This document shows, piece after piece, positions 25,896 through 34,493 of a DNA stretch of 64,000 nt; within the stretch, counting starts at the first letter, position 1; each line of letters begins with the position of its first letter. Where the stretch lies: the NCBI RefSeq assembly GCF_031458115.1, contig NZ_JAVDXV010000007.1, forward strand, positions 345,613-409,612, in the 5' to 3' direction. The notes beneath the pieces are model-generated. The model did not search any database. It saw only the letters and a list, made by a program, of their open reading frames with translations, and was not told the origin of the DNA. This stretch comes from Pelomonas asaccharophilus_A (GTDB lineage: Bacteria; Pseudomonadota; Gammaproteobacteria; Burkholderiales; Burkholderiaceae_C). The translations under genes and the position numbers were made by a program.

Positions 25896-27407
25896 TCAGC
25901 CTTCGCCGCCGCTCTGCAGCGCCAGCCGGCTGCGCGCCGCGGCGTCTTCCTCATCCCCCTGGGAGACACGCTGCTCACGGATGGCAGCGAAGTCCTCCAG
26001 GCTGACGTCGCCGGTCACGTAGTGGCCATCGAAGCAGCTCGCATCGAAACCAGCCAGCCCTGGACGCAGCGCGGAGACGACGCGCTTCATCGCATCGACG
26101 TCCTGGTAGATCAGCGCGTCGGCGCCGATGTACTGGCGAATCTCTTCGACGGTGCGGCCATGGGCGATCAACTCTTCCTGCGTCGGCATGTCGATGCCAT
26201 ACACGTTGGGGAAGCGCACAGGCGGTGCGGCCGAGGCCAGGTAGACCTTGCGGGCGCCGGCGTCGCGGGCCATCTGCACGATCTCCTTGGACGTGGTGCC
26301 GCGCACGATGGAATCGTCCACCAGCAGCACGTTGCGGTTCTTGAATTCCAGGCCGATGGCGTTGAGCTTCTGGCGCACACTCTTCTTGCGCGCACCCTGC
26401 CCCGGCATGATGAAGGTCCGGCCCACGTAGCGGTTCTTCACGAAGCCCTCGCGATAGGGCTTGCCGATGCGGTGCGCCAACTGCATGGCCGACGGGCGGC
26501 TGCTTTCCGGGATGGGAATGACCACATCGATGTCGCTGGGCGGCATCGTGGAGATGACGCGCTGCGCCAGCGTCTCGCCCATGTTCAGGCGGGCCTGGTA
26601 GACCGAGATGCCATCGATGACCGAATCCGGGCGCGCCAGGTAGACGAACTCGAACATGCAGGGGTTCAGCGAGGGCGCGTCGTTGCACTGCTCGGTGTGC
26701 AGCTTGCCGTCCATGTCGACGAACAAGGCCTCGCCCGGGGCGACATCGCGCTCCATCACGTGGCCCGTGCCCTCCAGCGCCACGCTCTCGCTGGCCACCA
26801 TGAAGTCACCGTTGCTCGCACGGCCGAAGCACAGGGGGCGGATGCCGAAGGGATCGCGGAAGGCCAGCAGGCCGTAGCCGGCAATCAGCGCGATGACGGC
26901 ATAGCTGCCCTTGATGCGCTTCTGCACGGCGCGCACGGCGGAGAAGATTTCCTTGGGCGTCAGCGGCAGGTCACGCGCAGCCATCTCCAGCTCATGCGCC
27001 AGCACATTGATCAGCACCTCGGTGTCGCTCTCGGTGTTGATGTGGCGGCGATCGATGTCGAACAGCTCGTCCTTCAGCGCGTGGGCGTTGGTCAGGTTGC
27101 CGTTGTGCACCAGCACGATGCCGAAAGGCGCATTCACGTAGAAGGGCTGGGCCTCTTCCTCGTTGTAGGCGTTGCCGGCCGTCGGGTAGCGCACCTGGCC
27201 CAGGCCAATGTTGCCGGGCAGCGCGCGCATGTTGCGGGTGCGGAACACGTCTCGCACCATGCCGCGGGCCTTGTGCATGAAGCACTTGTGGCCTTGCATC
27301 GTGACGATGCCGGCCGCGTCCTGGCCGCGGTGCTGCAGCAGCAGCAGCGCGTCATAGAGGAGCTGGTTGACGGGAGAGGCCGCGAGGGTGCCGACGATGC
27401 CGCACAT
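25896..27407 (-). CDS. purF: amidophosphoribosyltransferase
   Basis: A 503-residue enzyme that starts purine synthesis by converting PRPP and glutamine to phosphoribosylamine. The N-terminal MCGIVGTL places the catalytic Cys at position 2 (Ntn hydrolase). LLLQHRGQDAAGI and GQVRYPTAG follow. The PRPP motif VLLVDDSIVRGTTSKEIV is near residue 360. The family's cysteine ligands for an iron-sulfur cluster, seen in Bacillus, are not evident. It lies 11 bases after cvpA, the standard cvpA-purF pair. Confidence 0.97.
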   Translation of the reverse strand: MCGIVGTLAASPVNQLLYDALLLLQHRGQDAAGIVTMQGHKCFMHKARGMVRDVFRTRNMRALPGNIGLGQVRYPTAGNAYNEEEAQPFYVNAPFGIVLVHNGNLTNAHALKDELFDIDRRHINTESDTEVLINVLAHELEMAARDLPLTPKEIFSAVRAVQKRIKGSYAVIALIAGYGLLAFRDPFGIRPLCFGRASNGDFMVASESVALEGTGHVMERDVAPGEALFVDMDGKLHTEQCNDAPSLNPCMFEFVYLARPDSVIDGISVYQARLNMGETLAQRVISTMPPSDIDVVIPIPESSRPSAMQLAHRIGKPYREGFVKNRYVGRTFIMPGQGARKKSVRQKLNAIGLEFKNRNVLLVDDSIVRGTTSKEIVQMARDAGARKVYLASAAPPVRFPNVYGIDMPTQEELIAHGRTVEEIRQYIGADALIYQDVDAMKRVVSALRPGLAGFDASCFDGHYVTGDVSLEDFAAIREQRVSQGDEEDAAARSRLALQSGGEG

Positions 27408-27418
27408 GGCGAGGGTCC

Positions 27419-27967
27419 TTATTGGGTAGCGTCCGCTTCAGATGGGGTCATCGAGCGGGAAATAAAACGGGCAAGAGGTTCGGGCAGCAACGGCGCCGCG
27501 TCGCGCAGCACGCCGGTCAGTACCGGCGCGGCGCGCGAGGCCTGCCAGGTGGCCGACTGGGCCAGCGGCGAGGCGCCGATGACCAGCACCAGCAGCAGTG
27601 AGATGAAGACGCCGCGCAGCGCGCCGAAGCCCGCGCCGCCCAGGCGGTCAATGGCGGACAGCGGTGTGGCGTGGATCAGTGCCTTGACCAGGCGCGTGGC
27701 CAGGCTCCACACGATGAGCACGGCGAAGAAGGCGAGCGCCAGCGTGATGACGTGCAGCGTGGTCGGCCCGAACTGTTCCAGCCAACGTTCGGGAAGCAAT
27801 TCCGCAACCAAAGGCGCCAGCGGCGACGCCGCGAAATAGGCGATCACCCAGCCGGCCAGCGACATGACTTCGAACACGAGGCCGCGCCAGATGCCAATGC
27901 CGACAGAGATCAGCAGCACCAGCAGCAGCGCGAGATCGACCCAGCTGAGTGCCACACCATCGTCCAT
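27419..27967 (-). CDS. cvpA: CvpA family membrane protein
   Basis: A 182-residue inner-membrane protein with four hydrophobic helices (about residues 10-28, 32-50, 68-90 and 105-125). Family signatures are SWVDLALLLVLLISVGIGIWRG at the N-terminus and SAIDRLGGAGFGALRGV near residue 97. CvpA is linked to colicin V production and biofilm traits; its molecular role is poorly defined. It starts one base beyond the SPOR gene stop and precedes purF. Confidence 0.92.
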   Translation of the reverse strand: MDDGVALSWVDLALLLVLLISVGIGIWRGLVFEVMSLAGWVIAYFAASPLAPLVAELLPERWLEQFGPTTLHVITLALAFFAVLIVWSLATRLVKALIHATPLSAIDRLGGAGFGALRGVFISLLLVLVIGASPLAQSATWQASRAAPVLTGVLRDAAPLLPEPLARFISRSMTPSEADATQ

Positions 27968-27968
27968 G

Positions 27969-28694
27969 TCAGAGAGTCAGGATGGCGCCGGGCAGGCCTG
28001 CGCTCTTGAGCTTGGCGGCGGCGCGCTCGGCCTCGTCGCGGTTGGCGAACGGCCCCAGACGCACGCGCACGCGGCGGCCGTCGGCCGTGTCCACCGCCTG
28101 CGCATAGGTCTTGAGACCCAGTTTCTCGATCTTGGCGCGCATCTCCTGCGCCGCCTTGTTCTCGCCATAGGCGCCCACCTGCACGATGAAGCGCGACGCG
28201 GACGCCGCGGCAGGCTCTTTGCCGTCCAGCAGGGCCTGGGCGCGGGCGCCATCGTTGGCTTGCGGCTTGGCAGGCTTGTCCGCAGGTTTCTCGACGGGCT
28301 TCTCCGCAACCTTGACCGGGGGCTGTTCGGCCGGCTTCTCTGCCGGCTTCTCCACCAGACGAGGTTCGACAGGCAGCTCCGCGCTGGCGGCCGGTGCCGG
28401 CTGGGCCTGCGACACGGGTTCGCGCGTTGGCACGGCCAGCGGCGCCGCGGTCTCCTTGCGCGGAATCTCGATGGGCAGGTCCACCGGGATGGGCCGTGGC
28501 TGGGTCTCGAAGATCAGCGGGAAGCCCACCACGCCGGCCGCGACCAGCACGGCGGCGCCGATGAGGCGGCGGCGCGCGCGGATGCGCAGCACCTGCACAT
28601 CGTCGGCCGCGCTGGCCTTGGCGCCGGACTTGGCCGACTTCTTGGGCGCCGCCGCGGCTGCGTCGTCGCGTTTGAGGAAGGAAAACAGGCCCAT
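27969..28694 (-). CDS. SPOR-domain cell division protein (DedD-like)
   Basis: A 241-residue type II membrane protein. It has a basic Ala/Lys cytoplasmic N-terminus (1-45), one helix at 46-63 (LIGAAVLVAAGVVGFPLIF), a periplasmic Pro/Ala/Glu/Lys linker with repeated VEKPAEKPA-like steps, and a C-terminal SPOR domain (165-241, RFIVQVGAYGENKAAQEM) that binds denuded septal peptidoglycan. Position between folC and cvpA matches dedD of other proteobacteria. I withhold the symbol because several SPOR proteins share this build. Confidence 0.88.
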   Translation of the reverse strand: MGLFSFLKRDDAAAAAPKKSAKSGAKASAADDVQVLRIRARRRLIGAAVLVAAGVVGFPLIFETQPRPIPVDLPIEIPRKETAAPLAVPTREPVSQAQPAPAASAELPVEPRLVEKPAEKPAEQPPVKVAEKPVEKPADKPAKPQANDGARAQALLDGKEPAAASASRFIVQVGAYGENKAAQEMRAKIEKLGLKTYAQAVDTADGRRVRVRLGPFANRDEAERAAAKLKSAGLPGAILTL

Positions 28695-28709
28695 CGGCGG
28701 CGTCTGGCG

Positions 28710-30020
28710 TCAGTGAAGAGTGGGAGGCTGCGACGCGGTAGCGCCGGCGGTCACACGGGGGATGCCCTGCTGCAGCACGCCACCCACGGTGTAGAAGGAA
28801 CCGAAGACCAGGATTCTATCGGCCGTGGTCGCCCCGGCTGCTGCAGCGTGCAGGGCGTCGAGCGGGTTGGCGTGGGTGCGCGTCGTGACGCCAGCCGGCG
28901 TCTTCAGGCCGGCGGCCAGGAAGGCGGTTTCCAGTTGCTCGGCCGTCGCGGCACGCGGGATGGGCAGGTCAGTGAAATGCCACACATCCACCAGCGGCGC
29001 AATGCGCGCCAGGATGCCGGCGAGATCCTTGTCCGCCATCGCGCCGAAGACGGCATGCGTGCGCGGGAAGAAGCCCATCTGGTCGAGGTTCTGCGCCAGT
29101 GCGGCGACGGCGTGCGGGTTGTGCGCCACGTCCAGCACGACGGCCGGCTGGCCGGCCAGCACCTGGAAACGGCCCGGCAATTCGACCAGCGCCAGCCCCG
29201 TGCGCACGGCCTGGGCGCTGATGGGCAGGCGGTCGGCCAGCGCCTCGAACGCGGCCAGCACGCCGGACGCGTTCAGCAACTGGTTCACGCCGCGCAGCGC
29301 CGGGTACGACATGCCCGAGTAGCGCTTGCTGCGCCCGGCCCATTGCCACTGCGTGCGGTCGCCGCTGAAGGTGAAGTCCTTGCCCAGCTGACGCAGGTCG
29401 CAGCCGAGTTCGGCGGCGCGCGCGGCCAGGGATGCTGGCGGCACAGGATCGCTGACCACCACCGGGCGGCCGGCCCGCATGATGCCGGCCTTCTCGCGGC
29501 CCACGCTCTCGCGGTCGGGGCCGAGGAATTCGGTGTGGTCCAGGTCGATGCTGGTGATGACGGCGCAGTCGGCATCGATGACGTTGACGGCATCCAGACG
29601 GCCGCCCAGGCCCACTTCGAGGATGACCAGATCCAGCGGCTCGTGCTGCAGCCGGCGCATGATGGCCAGCGTCGTGAACTCGAAGTAGGTCAGCGTGATG
29701 TCGCCGCGCGCGGCCTCGACGGCCTCGAAGTGCGGCTCCAGCGACTCGGCGGCCACCGGCGCACCACCCACGCGGCAACGCTCCTGGAAGTGCACCAGGT
29801 GAGGTTTGATGTAGAGGCCCACCCGGTAGCCAGCGTGCAGCGCGATGGACTCCAGCATCGCGCAGGTCGAGCCCTTGCCATTGGTGCCGGCGACGACGAC
29901 GGTGGGGCAGTCGAAGGCGATGTTCAGCTTCTCCTTCACCGCCCTGACGCGGTCCAGCGTCATGTCGATGGTCTTGGGATGCAGGCGCTCGCAGTGGGCG
30001 AGCCAGTCGTCAAGCGTCAT
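28710..30020 (-). CDS. folC: dihydrofolate synthase/folylpolyglutamate synthase
   Basis: A 436-residue Mur-ligase-like ATPase that adds glutamate to dihydropteroate and folates. The P-loop VVVAGTNGKGSTCAMLES is near residue 45, and EVGLGGRLDAVNVID near 145 is the second family block. DVAHNPHAVAALAQNL near 305 is the third. The ATG at 30020 (MTLDDWLAHCERLHP) is the family start; the longer frame to 30068 crosses the terminator hairpin at 30038-30060. It follows accD and precedes the SPOR gene. Confidence 0.95.
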   Translation of the reverse strand: MTLDDWLAHCERLHPKTIDMTLDRVRAVKEKLNIAFDCPTVVVAGTNGKGSTCAMLESIALHAGYRVGLYIKPHLVHFQERCRVGGAPVAAESLEPHFEAVEAARGDITLTYFEFTTLAIMRRLQHEPLDLVILEVGLGGRLDAVNVIDADCAVITSIDLDHTEFLGPDRESVGREKAGIMRAGRPVVVSDPVPPASLAARAAELGCDLRQLGKDFTFSGDRTQWQWAGRSKRYSGMSYPALRGVNQLLNASGVLAAFEALADRLPISAQAVRTGLALVELPGRFQVLAGQPAVVLDVAHNPHAVAALAQNLDQMGFFPRTHAVFGAMADKDLAGILARIAPLVDVWHFTDLPIPRAATAEQLETAFLAAGLKTPAGVTTRTHANPLDALHAAAAGATTADRILVFGSFYTVGGVLQQGIPRVTAGATASQPPTLH

Positions 30021-30037
30021 GGCAAATTGAAAAACAA

Positions 30038-30060
30038 AAGCCAGGCGCGGGGCCTGGCTT
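30038..30060 (-). terminator. hairpin terminator between accD and folC
   Basis: The stem aagccaggc/gcctggctt has a 5-base loop, followed on the minus strand by ttgtttttc. It may partially end the trp-accD transcript before folC. Confidence 0.7.
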
Positions 30061-30079
30061 GGGGTCACGGGGACGACGT

Positions 30080-30952
30080 TCAGGCGACAGCGTCCGCGCT
30101 CTGGCGCTGCAGCATGGCGAGCTGGCGGGCAATGGTCTCGCGCAGCTGGCGGCGGTCCACGATCATGTCGACGGCGCCCTTCTCCATCAGGAACTCGGCG
30201 CGCTGGAAGCCCGGGGGCAGCTTTTCGCGCACGGTGTTCTCGATGACGCGCGGGCCGGCGAAGCCGATCAGCGCCTTGGGTTCGGCCAGCACGATGTCGC
30301 CCACGAACGCGAACGACGCCGACACGCCGCCCATGGTCGGGTCGGTCAGCACGCTGATGTAGGGCAGCTTCGCCTTGGCCAGGCGCGTCAGCGACGCGTT
30401 GGTCTTGGCCATCTGCATCAGCGACAGCAGACCTTCCTGCATGCGCGCGCCGCCGGTGGCGGTGAAGCAGATGAACGGCGTCTTCTGCTCGATGGCCGTC
30501 TCGACGCCACGCACGAAGCGCTCGCCGACGACGGAGCCCATGGAGCCGCCCATGAAGTCGAACTCGAAGCAGGCCGCGACGACGGGCACGCTCATCACGG
30601 CGCCGCCGATGACCACCAGCGCGTCGGTCTCGCCGGTGTTTTCCAGCGCTTCCTTCAGGCGGTCGGGGTACTTCTTGCTGTCCTTGAACTTCAGCGCGTC
30701 GACCGGCAGCACCTCCTGGCCGATCTCGTAGCGGCCTTCACCGTCGAGGAAGGCGTCCAGGCGCGCACGGGCGCCAATGCGGTGGTGGAAACTGCACTTG
30801 GGGCAGACGTTGATGTTCTGCTCCAAGTCGGTCTTGTAGAGCACCGTCTCGCAGCTCGGGCACTTGATCCACAGGCCTTCGGGCACCGTACGGCGGTCCG
30901 CCGGGTCGCCTTGCTGGATCTTGGGCGGGAGCAGTTTGTCGAGCCAACTCAT
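30080..30952 (-). CDS. accD: acetyl-CoA carboxylase carboxyltransferase subunit beta
   Basis: A 290-residue subunit that, with AccA, transfers carboxylate from biotin to acetyl-CoA. The N-terminal zinc finger shows four Cys (CPSCETVLY and NVCPKCSFHHRIG, residues 28-52). The crotonase-like core contains FTATGGARMQEG and VLTDPTMGGVSASFA. Three bases separate it from trpA, an arrangement conserved in many proteobacteria. It is distinct from the biotin-dependent PccB at 52863-54395, which lacks the zinc finger. Confidence 0.97.
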   Translation of the reverse strand: MSWLDKLLPPKIQQGDPADRRTVPEGLWIKCPSCETVLYKTDLEQNINVCPKCSFHHRIGARARLDAFLDGEGRYEIGQEVLPVDALKFKDSKKYPDRLKEALENTGETDALVVIGGAVMSVPVVAACFEFDFMGGSMGSVVGERFVRGVETAIEQKTPFICFTATGGARMQEGLLSLMQMAKTNASLTRLAKAKLPYISVLTDPTMGGVSASFAFVGDIVLAEPKALIGFAGPRVIENTVREKLPPGFQRAEFLMEKGAVDMIVDRRQLRETIARQLAMLQRQSADAVA

Positions 30953-30955
30953 GTC

Positions 30956-31752
30956 TCAGTCCTTGTCGAGTGCGGCGCGGATTTCACGGATGAAGGCCGC
31001 GCCAGTCAAGGCGACATTATCGGCTGGCTCGCGCTCCAGCAGCTCGACCAGCTTGGAACCGATGACGACCGCGTCCGAAACGTCGGCCACGGCCCGTGCC
31101 GTGGCGCCGTCACGGATGCCGAAACCGACGCCCACCGGCGTGCTGACATGCTGCTTGATGCGCGGCACGGCCTCAGCCACGGCGGCCGTGTTCAGGTGAC
31201 CGGCGCCGGTCACACCCTTCAGCGATACGTAGTAGACATAGCCGCTGGCCAGCTTGCCCACATGCGCCATGCGAGCCTCGGTGGACGTGGGCGCGAGCAG
31301 GAAGATCGCATCCATGCCTGCGACGCGCAGCTTGGCGGCGAAGTCCTCGCACTCCTCGGGTGGGTAGTCGACGATGAGCACGCCGTCCACGCCGGCGGCT
31401 GAAGCGTCAGCGACAAAGGCGTCCAGGCCGTAGCGCTCGACCGGGTTGGCATAGCCCATCAGCACGATGGGCGTTGCGCCGTTGCGGGCGCGGAAATGGC
31501 GCACGTAGTCCAGCACATGGCGCAGCGAGATGCCCTTGAGCAACGCCCGTTCGCCGGCGCGCTGGATGACGGGGCCGTCGGCCATGGGGTCCGAGAACGG
31601 CACGCCCAGCTCGATGACGTCGGCACCGGCTTCGGCCATGGCCAGCATCAGGTCCACGGTGGCGCCGGGATGCGGGTCGCCGGCGGTGACGAACGGGATC
31701 AGCGCCTTGCGGCCTTCGGCCTTGAGCTGTTGGAAGGTGGAGTCAATGCGGC

Positions 31753-31756
<4 letters not shown>
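30956..31756 (-). CDS. trpA: tryptophan synthase alpha subunit
   Basis: A 266-residue TIM barrel that cleaves indole-3-glycerol phosphate. AEAGADVIELGVPFSDPMAD (residues 46-65) holds the catalytic Glu and Asp, and GYANPVERYG near 110 is conserved. GVGFGIRDGATARAVAD forms the phosphate site. It overlaps trpB by 4 bases for coupled synthesis of the complex. Confidence 0.97.
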
Positions 31757-33006
<1,250 letters not shown>

Positions 33007-33014
33007 GGTCTTCC

Positions 33015-33656
33015 TTATCCGTGAATCTCACGGGAGAGTTCCGCATCGGCGCGTCGCACCGCGTTGCAGAACTCGTGGATCAGGTCGGCGCTCTTGATGC
33101 CCTTGGACACCTCGACGCCGGAACTCACATCAACGGCCCAGGGCCGCACCCGGGCGATGCCATCGCCGACGTTTGCTGCATTCAACCCACCAGACAAAAC
33201 GAGGTGAGAGGCTGCGCTTGGTGGAATGAGTGACCAATCGAAGACCTTGCCGCCGCCGCCATAGCCTTCGACGGGAGCGTCGAGCAGGATGGCCTGGGCG
33301 CTGGAGAAACGAGAACCGAAGTCTACCAAGTCAAAGCCCGGCGCCATGGCGGCCGCGCGCAGATAGGGCCGCTTCATGCGATCACAGTCGGCTGGCGTCT
33401 CGTCGCCATGAAACTGGATCAGCATGTTGGGCAGCGCCTCCAGCCCGGCCTGCAACTCGCCATCGGTCGCGTTGACGAACAGGCCCACGGGCGTCACGAA
33501 CGGGGGCAGCAGGCGTGCCAGCGCCTTCGCCCGCTCCGGCGTCACGGCGCGCTTGCTCTTGGCGTAGAAGACGAAGCCGATGGCATCGGCGCCGGCCTCT
33601 ACAGCGGCTTCCACATGAGCTTCCTGCGTCAGCCCACAGATCTTGATTCGGGTCAT
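33015..33656 (-). CDS. trpF: phosphoribosylanthranilate isomerase
   Basis: A 213-residue TIM-barrel isomerase in the tryptophan pathway. MTRIKICGLTQEAHVEAAV holds the catalytic Cys 7, and LLDAPVEGYGGGGKVFDW near residue 135 holds the catalytic Asp and the loop. LSGGLNAANVGDGI and VDVSSGVEVSKGIK form the phosphate site. The ATG at 33656 overlaps the truA stop by 4 bases. The frame is open far upstream through truA but without similarity. Confidence 0.97.
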   Translation of the reverse strand: MTRIKICGLTQEAHVEAAVEAGADAIGFVFYAKSKRAVTPERAKALARLLPPFVTPVGLFVNATDGELQAGLEALPNMLIQFHGDETPADCDRMKRPYLRAAAMAPGFDLVDFGSRFSSAQAILLDAPVEGYGGGGKVFDWSLIPPSAASHLVLSGGLNAANVGDGIARVRPWAVDVSSGVEVSKGIKSADLIHEFCNAVRRADAELSREIHG

Positions 33657-34435
33657 GGCAACCAATCGAGCGCGGCCACATGCCGCGGAATGTCCAGCTC
33701 GGCATCGTAGGTCGGGCCGAGAAAGTAGAGCCCGTCCGGGGAGAACGTCGGCGCCGCCACCTTGCGGTCGCGCGCGGCCAGCACCTCGGACACCCAGTCC
33801 GGCGAGCGCGTGCCGCTGCCAACCGCGAGGATGCAGCCCATCAGGTTGCGCACCATGTGGTGCAGGAAGGCGCTGGCCTCGAACTCGAAGCGCCAGTAGA
33901 CGCCGCGGCGCTGCACCCTGATCTCGCGCAGCGTCTTGATGGGCGACGCGGCCTGGCATTCGGACGAACGGAAGGACGAGAAGTCGTGCTCGCCGATCAG
34001 GCGCTCGGCCGCCGCCTCCAGCGCGGCCTGATCCAGCGGTCGGAAGATCCAGCCGCATTGGCCGCTCTCGATGGCCGGGCGCACGGCCGACTCCAGCAGC
34101 AAATAGGCGTAGCGCCGGCCGCGCGCCGAGTTGCGCGCGTGGAAGTCCTCGCCCGGGAAACGACTCCACTGGATCGCGATGTCAGGCGGCAGGTAGCGAT
34201 TGACGCCGCGCACCCACGAGAATGGCTCGCGCTCCACCTCGGTGTCGAAGTGCACGACCTGGTTGATGCCGTGCACGCCGGTGTCGGTACGGCCGGCGCA
34301 GATGGTGCGGATGGGCTGGGCCGCGAAGGCGGACAGGCCTTTTTCGAGCGCGTCCTGCACCGTGCGGCCATTGGGCTGGCTTTGCCAGCCGTTGTAGCCG
34401 CCGCCGCGGTAGCTCACGCCAAGTGCAACTCTCAT
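33653..34435 (-). CDS. truA: tRNA pseudouridine(38-40) synthase TruA
   Basis: A 260-residue enzyme modifying the anticodon stem. The catalytic Asp is in CAGRTDTGVHGINQVVHFD near residue 51. GVSYRGGGYNGWQSQPNGRT opens the fold, and the conserved RNLMGCILAVGSG lies near 200. It is the first gene of the truA-trpF-trpB-trpA-accD run, behind the fimV terminator. Confidence 0.96.
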   Translation of the reverse strand: MRVALGVSYRGGGYNGWQSQPNGRTVQDALEKGLSAFAAQPIRTICAGRTDTGVHGINQVVHFDTEVEREPFSWVRGVNRYLPPDIAIQWSRFPGEDFHARNSARGRRYAYLLLESAVRPAIESGQCGWIFRPLDQAALEAAAERLIGEHDFSSFRSSECQAASPIKTLREIRVQRRGVYWRFEFEASAFLHHMVRNLMGCILAVGSGTRSPDWVSEVLAARDRKVAAPTFSPDGLYFLGPTYDAELDIPRHVAALDWLP

Positions 34436-34451
34436 CGGTTCGGAAAGTAAA

Positions 34452-34474
34452 AACGCCCGGTCAAGCCGGGCGTT
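34452..34474 (-). terminator. fimV terminator
   Basis: The stem aacgcccgg/ccgggcgtt has a 5-base loop; on the minus strand it is followed by tttactttcc. It separates fimV from truA. Confidence 0.75.
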
Positions 34475-34493
34475 GGAGTATCGCGGCAGTGCC

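Noticed and set aside
25767..30362. Plus-strand frames of 690 and 832 residues over purF and folC
   Set aside because: Both are shadows of well-identified minus-strand enzymes.
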